The notes below the pieces were generated by a model. That model ran no database searches, was not told where the DNA came from, and saw nothing but the letters and a program-made list of their open reading frames with translations. From Symmetrospora coprosmae (lineage: Eukaryota; Basidiomycota; Cystobasidiomycetes; Symmetrosporaceae): 64,000 nucleotides of DNA. Made by a program: the position numbers and the translations under genes. The stretch covers positions 1 through 64,000 of the forward strand of contig VUYT01000028.1 of assembly GCA_008802785.1 (NCBI GenBank), given 5' to 3'. Below are positions 30,758 to 41,854 of the stretch, one piece after another. Position 1 is the first letter of the stretch, and every line of letters starts with the position of its first letter.

Positions 30758-33240
30758 ATGAGCTGGCCTTGGGCGACGCGACCCCAGGGCAGGGGCGCGT
30801 TTTCGAGTGGCGGTGGGGGAGGACCCAGTCGCCAGCATGGCAACGGCAGCAGCACCAACGGTACAGGCATGAGCACAAGCATCAGTAAGACTCCGACACC
30901 ATCCTCAGCCCAGTCAACGTCGAGGAAGACGCAGGCTGCATCCACGTCCAGCGGAAAGAGGAAGAAGAAGAAACGGCCTGTCCAGGGCGAAGACCGCTTC
31001 GAGGGTCAGCTGGCCTACTCTGTCGGCGGAGAGAAGGCACCGTTCAAGCCATTCGCAACGAGTGCGTCTGCTCCTGGTGCGCATTGTGTCGCCTAACCGT
31101 GACTGATGCATCGTGTTGCCAGCCCTCAGACAGCTCCGAGCAGGCGTCCCGCCCAAGAACGCTCTCGCTCCCCTCATCACGCCCCGCTCGCGCTACACTC
31201 GGAGTTACTTTGTCCAGTATGGCGGAAGGGAGATGTACAGCTCGGTGGTGGAGAGGCTGTGAGCCGGATTTCGCTATTTCGTCGGCCTTGAAGGTTCCTT
31301 GACCGGCTTCGCATTCGCCATCCCCACAGATCATTCCGCTTCAAGGCTGGCGTCCATGACGAAGGCTACTACTGCCGTTTCTGCGAGAACAGGATCCCCG
31401 GCGACAAGACATTCCGTGTCCTGGACTACGCGGCTCACTTCACCGGCGGGGGCTGTCCCGCCCTGACTGGGCCCGACCTCGAGACTTTCGTCACCGCGCT
31501 GCGAGAAGTGGATCCAACGACCACCCAGGAGCTAGAGCATGAGCGGGCTGCGCGAAAGCATCAGGAGTGTGTACTTTCGGCTTTTCCCGCTTGGAGGTCC
31601 CCAGCAGTCAGACTGAGCACGGCTCTTGCGCCTTTCAGAGCGGAGCAGAGCAAGACTCCAAAGCGAGCGCGAGCGCACCATGCAGGTGGCGATGACGACG
31701 GCAGCGACTACGATTCGGACTCGGAAAGCGAGTCTTCCGGTAGCTCCGAAGACAGCGATGACAGTTGCGTCGCGGGCCCCGTGGCATCCACCTCCGCCTC
31801 CGCCTCGCAGAGCTGGCAGAGCTGGCAGGTCCCGCAGTCCCTGATGACCTCCAGTCAGCCTCCAACAAGTCTGGACCCACTCGCGGGCCAGATAGCTCGC
31901 ATCTCGAATCGCACCGGCGGCATTGGAAGCCCGATGATCTATACAGACGAGCCACTGAAGCTGCTATCCGAAACCTTGCGAGAGCTCAGGGGAGGTGCCC
32001 AGCCCGACACTGCTCTGACTGCTCGTATATCACTCAGCGCTTCCAGGCTGAGAGGCTACTACATCGACCTCGACGATATCGCTGACGACAACGCTGACCA
32101 TTCCGGCTGCCTGTGAGTACATGACCCGGATACCAAGACCGTTGCGGCGCCGTTTGCTATCGGGACAACGCTCATCTTCTTGCTCTTCCTTTCACGCAAC
32201 AGCGACTCTTGCGATCGTCAGCCTCATGAGTTCGGCCTATATTGCCGTCTCTGCTTCCATCTCATTTCCATTTCACCCTCTGTAGCTTATCGCCTTCAGT
32301 GGCGACACTTCCGCGGCGGCTTCTGCTCGGCCCTTAGCGGTGCCGACCTCGAGCTCTTCCTTCTAGCCATTCAAGAGGTCGATAAGAGATTCTGCGCGAA
32401 GCTGGAGGAGGCGGGAGAGCTGAAGAAGATACATTGGAGGACAGGAAAGCCCAAGAAGAAGCGTACTCGCACCGGGCCAGGCGTTGTTGCAGGAAGGGCG
32501 GAGCAAGGATATCTGGCGCCTGCAAGCGAACTCACTCCATCCATCGACCCGTCAACCTCGGCTGCGCCACTCCCCACTAGTATGTCTTTAAAGCTTGCAC
32601 AGCAAGGAGCGGGTGCATCAACTCGCCAGATGGACCTGACATACGGGCCCGATGATGACGACGAAGACGATAGCGACCAAGACCTCGACATTGAGGAGAG
32701 CTTCTTCGGCTACAACACCATGCTGCGAGCCGCCACGCCGGTTAAGGAAGCCGAGAAGGCGGTCGTTATCGCCTCGCTTCCTTCGCCTTTCCGCGTGAAG
32801 AAGCAGAGTCCGGACGGTGACGCCCTTTTCAGCACCTCGCAGCAAATCTCTGGTGGACAGTCTCTTTCGATGGCGAAAGCGGCCCTGAAGGCTCCGAAGG
32901 CCGTCATCAGCGACCTTGCCTCCACCTTGCCCGCACCGGTCGTCCCCTACGCTACCATCCTTGAGGCCTCCGGCATTAGCACAAATGAGGACTTCGAAGG
33001 TCTGCGAGGAATGATACTCAGCCAGGCAGATCTTGACGGCTTCCTGGCGAGCGTCTACTCGGTAAGTCTTGCCCCTTTTTGCCGTACGACAACGAAGGCG
33101 TCAAATTGACGCTTGTCATTCTGGCTCTCCCGCTGCTTATGATATGCACGTTCCAGGATCATGAGAAGAGTCTGTCTCTCACAACCATCAAGAAGTTCGG
33201 TCTTCGTCAGAGCCTCATCAAAGCGCTCGGGCTGGCCTGA
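30758..33240 (+). CDS. Novel CCHC zinc-finger family member, two modules
   Basis: Six exons (30758-31061, 31123-31258, 31330-31566, 31639-32112, 32203-33061, 33157-33240) give 697 aa. A Gly/Ser-rich start with KRKKKKRP leads to module 1: RFEGQLAYSVGGEKAPFKPF ... YTRSYFVQYGG ... VVERL, a phase-2 intron, then YYCRFCENR ... AAHFTGGGCPALTGPDLETF VTALREVD. An acidic DSDSESESSGSSEDSDD linker follows. Module 2 is PLAGQIARIS ... LRGYYID, a phase-2 intron, then LYCRLC ... WRHFRGGFCSALSGADLELF LLAIQEVD. A basic GKPKKKRTRTG and acidic DDDDEDDSDQDLD follow. The tail (TILEASGISTNEDF ... TTIKKFGLRQSLIK ALGLA) resembles SAM-type ends. It carries one more phase-1 intron within module 1 than the gene at 28204. 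Function unknown. Confidence 0.78.
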
Positions 33241-33584
33241 GCTCCATTCACATCGTGCCCACCAGCGACGCCTCCGTAATTGCGGAGAAGCAAAAAATAT
33301 CAAACATCAGCTCGTACACAGGAGCGTGTAGTCGGGCAGCTAGTGCGAATGCGCACATCACTCGTTCATTGCCTTGCACGCGGAGGACCGCCAAATCTGT
33401 TGTACCCGCAGTCTACCGCCACGAAGCGAGCCTTGCAATGGAATGATGGTTCCGTCCAAGCCTGTTCACTGTCTTGGCCAGATCTGTCTGCGTCTGTGCG
33501 GGTGCCCTTGCCCGTATGTCCCGTCTAGACGCGGTGTCTTGCTGTCCCAGGCTTGCCCTCTCGCCACGCCAACATCGAACAAAC
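33241..33584. other. Intergenic region
   Basis: 344 bp between two plus-strand genes. Nothing recognised. The next gene could start at an in-frame upstream ATG (33474 or 33513) instead of 33585. Confidence 0.4.
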
Positions 33585-35242
33585 ATGGAGGTGCCTGCGC
33601 TGCATATGCTACAAGAGGTTGACAGCTACTTCCCCGCGAATCCTCAGCCGACCACTCTGCCCGTACGAAACCCGACGCGCTCGTTCTGGCTGAACTCCAG
33701 CGACGACTGTAACCCTCTGGCGGATCATGGCCGAGATGCCCCGCTCCCAGCACCAACCGTCGACATTGCCATCATTGGGACAGGCATCTCGGGCGTCTCG
33801 ACGCTATTCCATCTCATTCAAGAGTTCCGGCGGACAAATCGCGCCGTGACGCGTATCGTCTTGCTCGAGGCACGGCAGTTCTCCAGCGGGGCTAGTGCAC
33901 GCAACGGAGGTATGTGCGAGCGCCTGCGGGTTCTGAGCATAAGACTGACTAGAAGCCTCCCAACAGGACACTGTACGGCCTATAATCCAGTCGAGTTCAA
34001 GACGCTCGCAAACGCGTTCGGAGTCGCTGAAGCCAAGAAGCATGTCGCCCTCGAACGTCGAGCGGTGGAGGCCATCCTGGCGCTCGTGGAGAAACGCGGA
34101 TGGGCTGACGCCGTCGATCTGGTGCGAGGCGGCAACATACATCTGATCAACTCGCACGCTGAGCGTACGGCGCTCGAAGAGCAACTGGCAGCCGCGAGAC
34201 AAGCGGGCGTCGACACGCAAGACTTCAGATTCCTCGACGAACAAGAATGCGCCCGCCTCATCCATTCGGGCAAGGGTATCTCGGGCCTGCGCATCCCTGG
34301 TAACAACCTATATCCGCTCAAACTCATCACCAAGATGTTCAACCTGGCCTGCGAGCAAGCGGCCGAGATTGGCATAGATGTCCAGCTGTTCACCCACACC
34401 CCTGTCAACAACGTCACCAAGGCAGCCTCGGCCTCTACCTCGGCCGATCCGTGGCTGTTGTCCACAAGCAGAGGGGAGATCCGCGCCAAGCAGGTCGTTC
34501 ACGCTACGAATGGCTACGTCTCGCATTTGCTGCCGGAGTTTGCCACCGGGCGACAGAAAGTGGTGCCTTGCCGTGGACAGGTTGTAGCTGTGCGGCCTGC
34601 ACAAGAAGGGGTCCCACCCTTCTGGACTACTGGCTTTTGTCAGTCGCGCCCTCGACCTCGTCAGGATGACTTGGTTGCATCCCGCTGAACCCGATTCCCC
34701 ACATTGACAGCCGCCGACGAAGGCTTCAACTACTTCTTCCAGCGCCCTGCGCGCACGAGCACAAGTAAAGCTGCGATTCCCTACGTCATCATGGGCGGCG
34801 GCCGAAACATCGCACCAGAGCCATTCGAGCTTGACATTGCGGACGACTCGACTCTTCAGCCCAATGTGTCGGAATATCTTCGTACTTTCCTCCCAGAGAA
34901 CTTCGGTGCCATCTACAAGACGCCTGCGGACGTCAAGATCGACTTCGAGTGGAGCGGCATTATGGGCTTCACCCGAAGTCGGAATCCGTATGTCGGGGCA
35001 GTGCATGTTCAGGGAAGGAAGATACCGGGACAGTACGTTCTTGCGGGCTTCTCCGGACACGGCATGTCACGAGCTGGAGCATGGTGAGTCCGGCGGTGTG
35101 TTGGACAGCATTCGACCGGTAGCTAAAATACATCGCCCGCACCTAAAGTGCCGAATACATTGCTTCGTTGGTGGCTGCGGACGCGGAGGGCCGAGAGGCA
35201 CTGATCCCGGACTGGTTCCCATTATCCTTCTTGACGATGTAG
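33585..35242 (+). CDS. FAD-dependent oxidoreductase (DAO family)
   Basis: Four exons (33585-33909, 33967-34638, 34711-35083, 35149-35242) give 487 aa. The dinucleotide-binding motif is VDIAIIGTGISGVSTLFHLI. SSGASARNGGHCTAYNPVEF follows, where GGH is typical of DAO-type flavoproteins. Later come GRQKVVPCRGQVVAV, a C-terminal FEWSGIMGFTRSRNPYVGAV and YVLAGFSGHGMSRA, the second FAD-contact region. There is no signal peptide. Fungal members oxidise amines or amino acids, but the substrate cannot be inferred. The first ATG of the conserved frame was chosen; earlier in-frame ATGs (33474, 33513) would add a hydrophobic, Cys-rich stretch. It converges with NUP188, 129 bp apart. Confidence 0.85.
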
Positions 35243-35371
35243 CTATGAAACAGGTGTGGAAGCATGGTAGTGCTGCTTGAATGTCGAGAACCTTTCAACG
35301 CCAGATTCCAGCTCGACCTGGCTTGAGATTTGCTGCGGTGAAACGAGATTAGGCTCCTATTCGCACAACAC

Positions 35372-38300
35372 CTACAACCGCGTCACAAAAGTCTTTAGCA
35401 CTTCGAGCAGTCTGCTCTCCGCCGCCTGGTTCGGCCTATCCAAAAACTCCTCCACCAGGTCCCCTGCCAACTCCTTCAGATCCCTGCGCGCCCTCTGCGC
35501 CTGCCTCGATTCGTACCCGACGGCAGCGGCCTGCGCATCCTGCTGCTGCACGGTCAGTGCAATCTGCGTGCTCATCAGGAGCAGAGTGCCTTCGAGTGTG
35601 ATGTTGGCTAGCTCGACGAAGGGGCTCGCGGCGTAAGCCGGCAAGGGCGGTGACCGGGAGGCTGCGGGACTCGCTGCTGCAGTGGTATTGCAGTATCGCG
35701 CAACGTCGGTGCAGAAGCGCGCTAGGTCGAACAGCGTGCCGAGCGTAGCGGGCTCGTCCAACGACACGTTGGCAGTCTGTTCGATGAACTCGCCGGCTCA
35801 GCTTTTTCAATGCAAATATGAGACGGCCACGCTGACACTTACCGGAGGCACCAGAGCACGGTCCTTTGGCCAGTCTAACGAGTCCCGGCCAACGACAGTG
35901 AAGCAGCTGCAGTAAGTGACTAGACTCGCGATTATAATGTGCGAGATCTTCAGGACCTCCTGGAGGATGCTTGCAGCGACGGGACGCTTGTGCAGGTCAT
36001 TAAGACTGATGTTCGCGTCGGAGTCGTCTTCTCCTGCTAGCCATGTCTTCTCTTCCGGTGTCATTGGCTCGAGAAGGGTGGAGAGAAGGTTCGGATGTTG
36101 AAGGAGGTAGACGAGTTGCTGAAGCAATGCCAGCGCCGCATTCACCTGCTTCCGAAGCAATGGCTGCAGTGCCTGTACCGATGTCCGTGTAGCAACAACG
36201 CTGCTGAGAAGACTAGCAGTGTGGTGCATCTCGGTCATTGTCGGGATGGTCAGGGGGTCATTCGCCGTCCACCGGAAGCAGCGGACCAATTGCTGCGAGT
36301 AGAGCCTGCTGAAGGCCGCCACTTCCGTTTCCATGAAGGGCACGCTGCTGCCTAAGTGCACCACGAGCTGCGTCATGACGGCCTGCATAGTGCACCAGAT
36401 CCGATGCATCTGCATGTCTTCGCTCGCTGCCTCCACTTCTGACATGCGCGGTGCCGCAAGCTGCAGGCTGCCACCTTCTAGCAGCGACGTGAGGGCGTTG
36501 TTGTTGAGGGCCGAGACGAGCCCTTCGATGGCCAGCTTCTCAGCCACACTAGGAACCGCCGAAAGCGCCAGGACGAGGTTGAGAGCATCGGATAGCATGG
36601 CAGCATGCCCGCCGCGCAGTGGCGACGACGATATGAAGCCGACCAGGCCTCGGAAGAGGTCTAGCTCCCGGCAGTACGCGACCCAGACCGCCGTGCGTGG
36701 AGGTACGGCCGTCGCAGAGAGGATTTGCTCGACAAGGGAAGTGCACAAGGCGAAATCCTCGAGGATGCCTCCCGACAGACTGCTCGGATCCACCCTGCTG
36801 CTTCCCGCCAATAGCAGGCAAATCTGTACCGCGGAAAAGGCGACGCCGAGGGTTGTCTCCGTCTCCGCAAGCAGTCCTGCCTTGCTTGTCGTAGTCGAGA
36901 CATCCAGAGCCGCCGACATTCTTCCGTAGAGAAGATAGGCGATCTGAAAGGCGGGCTGATGGTATGTTGACTTCTGATGACGTAAAGACTCGAGCGGGCT
37001 GAGATACTCGTTCGTGAGGATGCTTCGCACAGTCTCGACCATTGACGACAGGATGTCGGGACTGGCCGCAACCGTACGCCTGGTCGCGTACTCCATCATC
37101 GTTTTGACGAGTCTGAGGCGCTCTCCGTGCATCTCCTCGGCAATCTCGCCCATCCGATCGTCACCTGCTATCCGCTGCGTCACTTCTTGACACGCCCTCC
37201 AGAGCGAGTCGCCGACCGTCTGACTCTCGGGAATATGCGGGAGCGAGCCTTCAAGCAGTTCGCACCACGCTGCCAGCGCCCTCGAGTCGGCCTCAAGCAT
37301 CGACATGCTATAGTTGAGCAGCTCCGCCCGTTTGACTGCGTTGTCGACAGCCCCGCCCTCGAGCTCGCTCGCGAGCCCCTCGAATCGCGCTTGTAGCGCC
37401 GAAACGTCGTAGAAGTAGTTCGGGCCGAATGCTCGGGTGGGCGTCTCGAGCTGGAGCAGGGGCCGTTGGTAGTCCTGCAGCTGGAGATTCTTGAACGACG
37501 CGGAGAACGCGCTGCGGGTATCGTCGTGCAGAGATGGATCGAAAGTGCTGCTCGTCGCCTCGATAACTGCAGTAGCGAATGCCTCAACATCTGCGACCTG
37601 TTCCGAGAGCGTTTTGAGGCTGAGCTCCAAAGCGATACTGCCGGAAGGGTCGGTCGTGGAGGCGGCATAGCGCGCGTCTGTGGCAAGGAGGCGGAGCGCA
37701 GCGGCTTTCGCCATCTTCTTGTGGCAGTACCGTTCCGTTGCCAAACGCAGCTCGGTGGCCGTTTCCGCCTCGATCTCGGCGCTCTCGAGCTGGCGTAAAG
37801 CTGCAGGTGCTGCAATGGCACAGCCAAGCAGACGACCAATTTGCGACCAGATGCTCCCATCTTTGCGTACGGTGTGCAGGTGCACGTTTGATTCGATGTA
37901 GCCTTCCCAAGCGCGGCTCAGGAAAGTGAGAGCGGCAGAGAGCAGCTCGGGCTGGACCTCCCAAGCCTCCTCCCACCCTTGAAGAACCTGTACGGCCAGT
38001 GCCACGCCCGTGTTGCTGTCGGCGGCGTCTGCTTTTGCACTAGGGTCGAGCAGCTGGACAAGAGTCTTCTGGCCCGAGATGAGGACATCCGCCAAGCCTG
38101 GCTGGCTATCGACAATGTCCGTCATGAGCGTCCAGACGGCCGTCTGTAGGTTGGCATCGACGAAAGGGTCGCCAGCTACGCCAATGAGAGATCGAACGAG
38201 ATTCTGCGTCTCCTTGACACCGCCAAGGTGACCCAGGATGGATGGGCGCTCGGACCCGTGTCCCCAGTCAACAGATAGTCGACACAATTCGGACAACAGA

Positions 38301-41300
38301 CGTGCTGACCCGATTCCGAGCCCGGCGACAGGAGTGGCATGGATGTACTTGAAAAGGAGGGAAATGACGTCTTGTGACGATGTGGAGAGCATGTTCTGGA
38401 GTGATTTGTCGCTGCTGTGCGAGAGGAGGAGCTTCTCCAGTAGCGAAGGCTCGTTTGGCAGAACTCTCCGGGACAGCGAGAGCAGACGCGTGACGACGCT
38501 CAGCGAGGCAATCGTGCACTGCTCGCACGCGGCCGCTTCCAGCTGCTGTCCTGCGCGATGCAGCTGCGTCATGGTCGCAAAGCCGGATGCGATGAAAGTG
38601 AGAAGTGGCGAGAGTTTGGTCGGGTTGGCTTCGGCGAGCAGAGCCTGGAGCACGACTCTGGCTGACGATGCGGTCGCCTGACATATGGCGTCTCGACCAC
38701 AGTCGACATCGCTGAGGATGGACAGAAAGAGGCCAATGATGCCGGAGCCAAGTGCAAACTTTTGCCGGACGTCGAGGAACCGCCACGAGCCAAAGCTCGT
38801 CCAGACCGAGTCGATGATCCACCGGAAAGAGCGAACAAGGACATCGCTCTTCAGTTCGCTCTGAGCTACTGTGTCGACTAGTGTGGTGATCTGCGCTTGC
38901 CGAATCAGCGCGCTAAGTAGGTCAATCGTGGCGAGTGTTTGTTCGTACGAGCCACGATTCCGGTCTTGCGCGAGGTAGAACCTGGATGCGGCAGCGGATG
39001 GTCTGCTCCCCCAGCTGGGAGCACTGGACCCAGATGCAGCCAATGGTATCAGCACGCCGGAGGCGCGCAGGAAGTGCCAGACTTGGCTAGGGTAGGAGCC
39101 CAAGAGAGCTTGTAGTATCTGTGTAGCAGGCACCGAAATGGAGGTTGGAGTCGGCTGTATCGAAAGGGCCTTCTCGAGAACCGAGAGCATTGTCTGCACC
39201 GTGTCTTCGGGAGAAGTGTCCGACAGAAGGACGAGAGCTTCCTCCAACTGCAAGGGCGACTGCGATGTGACGTCCCGGAAGCTGGGGCAAGGGCAGCAGA
39301 AGTGCCCGCATTAGTACAAATCATCGCTGATGCACATGAAAGGCGCAGTCCGCTTACATCGACAGGACAGCCGAGATGTCCGAAACCTGTTCCGCTTCAG
39401 ACTGCCACGCAAAAGTGGGAGCGCCCTCGTTACGGTTTCCGCCAAAGACGTCGACCGTTCCGTCAGACGCCTGTCTCCGCTTCCGGCCGCTCTGCTGAGC
39501 GCTCTTGCGGCTTCCAACGAAAGCGTCAAGCATATCTCCCATGAGTCTCCAGGCGGAATAGCCGCCTTCGGCCGTATACGAGAGATCCCAGGCGATAACG
39601 ACCGGCCGCCTGTCGTGGTCGCTAACAAATCTGCCTGGTACGTGTGCCGGGACGGACACGGAGGGTGAGACAGGTATGGAACGGAGGGAGACGACGTCGA
39701 GTGGTGACGCGTTCACTGCGGATGAAGCTTCGTAGGGCAGCGGAACGACCGGCGACGTAGGCGGCAGCGCTTGCGTCAGGGTCGGCACCGATCCAAGATA
39801 CTGACGCACGCGTTCCGAGCAGCCGCGAGCCGTCTCGGCCTCGTCGATGGTCATATGTCTCCCGCCTGCCGCTCCGCCGGTGAGAGCGCCTATCAATTGA
39901 AGGAACGGGCCGATTTGCACCGGGAAGCGGCTCTTGGCTACTTCGAGCACCTCCCACTCGCCCCTGACGACCTGGGCGTCCGGCTGATCGTACAGCCCCC
40001 AAAACTGGCCTCGGAGCAGTCCGGCAGCCGGGTTCGAGTATAAGCTCGCCATGACGATCACCAGCGCCTCAAAGTCGGTCGCCGAGAGGAAGGACGGGTG
40101 CACCAGGAGCGGAATGACGGCGAGGATGGATCGCGCTAACGACAAGTAGCCCGGGACGTTGGGGTCGAGCGCGTCTGAACTCGAGCTGCCAGGTGGGAGG
40201 GCTGACACGCTCGCCGAGCCGAGAAGTGGAGAGACGAATATGTTGTGCAGAGTCGAGAAGAGGGCGACGTCGGACGATAGAGCGTGGCTGACCAGCGTTT
40301 GATAGACTGGCTGCGCGCTCCTGTTCGCCGTCGCTTGCTGCGTATTCCTGCGGGGGTGCATCTCCTGCGGCAGCAGCTCTGCAGCGATCTCGTAGTAGCT
40401 CTCGGGCAGCGGCACGGCCGTCATTGACTCGGTGATCCTGGAGAGCACGAACGACCAGGCGAGCAAGAGCGGTCCTGTAGCCTGCGGTTGGCTTGCACCT
40501 AGATCAAGCATCCTGTGGTGAATCTGGGACAGCATGGCTGGGTGCAGGAGCTCGTCCGGCTCGAGCTTTGCGTTTGGAGCGATGTTGAGCTCCTCTGCCT
40601 TGCTCGAGGCCGCCCGCTCTAGGTTGAGACTCTCTATGGCGACGAGGATGAGCAGGCTGGCGATGTCGCGCACCAGCGCTTGGGCCTCGCCATCGTGATA
40701 GGCCTCGTTGACCTGGTTCCGGCCCCATTCGGTCTGCTCGGCTGTTTCGAGAATGTCGAGAAGGGTCTGCCCGTTTGGGAACAGCTTGTTGTAGTGCAGG
40801 AGGAAGTACACCTCAAGCAGGGCTTTCTGTTCGTGGAGCTGCTGCTTTGCCCAGTACGTCGTGAACGGATTCGCCTGCGCTGGGATGGACGTTGAGGCGA
40901 GATGCTCGATCCGCTTGAGGGCGGCTTGAGCAAAGGAGCGAGTCGACACTTGCGATACTATCGTCGTGTAGATCTGCGGAACGTCTCCCTCTAGGTCGAC
41001 TGTGGGTGTGGGCGAACAGGGCGGTGTGAGCTCGCGAGGTTAGACTGCCCCTTCCCAGATCTCTGGAGGCGTAAGCCCACCTGATCTGAGAATGTACGAG
41101 AGCACCTGGACGATGGCGAGCCGCTCCTCAAAGAAGAAGGCCGTCACCGTCTCCCAAAAGCCGTCGTCCTTGCTGCGTGAGGCCTCGATGTCCTTCCCGA
41201 CCTCCTCTCCCAAGTGCAGCCGGAGCGAGCGGAGCAGCAAGGCCGCCTCGACCTCATTGATGGCGAACCTGCTCGCTATCTGCAAGCTGAGCTCCTTCTC

Positions 41301-41627
41301 GTGCTGTCCGAAGCTGAGAGCTGCTATCTTGCCGCTCCCGCTGTCGACCTTGGCTTTTGACGCAGCGTCCGGGCTGCCGAATGGGTCTGCGGCACGCTGA
41401 AAGACGTCGGCATGCTCAACGAGGAAGGCCTCTGATGGAGGGATGAGCTGCCCTGAACGCGCATCGAGCTGCTCCAGCAGGGATCCAAACGAGCTGCGGG
41501 CAGACCGGGACGGGAGGGAGACTGAACGTCAGGCTCCTGGGCGAGGGAGGCTCTGTCCTGCTGCTGCTTCCGACGACGCTCACCGGATGAGCTGCTTATC
41601 TGCAGACTTTGCAGCGACCAGAGCCAT
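35372..41627 (-). CDS. NUP188: Nucleoporin Nup188
   Basis: Five exons (41584-41627, 41081-41493, 39358-40999, 35843-39281, 35372-35788) sum exactly to 1984 aa. The N-terminal region has VTAFFFEERLAIVQVLSYIL followed after an intron by VDLEGDVPQIYTTIV and FTTYWAKQQLHEQKALLEVY. The rest is almost wholly alpha-helical, as in the large inner-ring scaffold nucleoporins. Length and the FFEER signature point to Nup188 rather than Nup192. Nup188 is a structural part of the pore's inner ring (family knowledge). The last intron is only 54 nt with acceptor GGCGAG. I cannot run the alignment that would exclude Nup192/205. Confidence 0.8.
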
Positions 41628-41854
41628 TCATGCAGTGCAGGACGGTACAGCGTTGTCCGTGTGCTGCTGGCCGTTGTCGGTCGGACGTGCTGAAGGTGCG
41701 CCAGAGCTCAAAGAGCAAAGGGCACGAGCACGCGCGTTACAGGCACCTGACGCACCAGCGAGCCCGCACATTGTGAAATGATCATTCGATAGCATTGGCA
41801 CTGCAATGTCAGTGAGAGATTCGTCTATATGCTACAAGCCACCAAACCATCACT

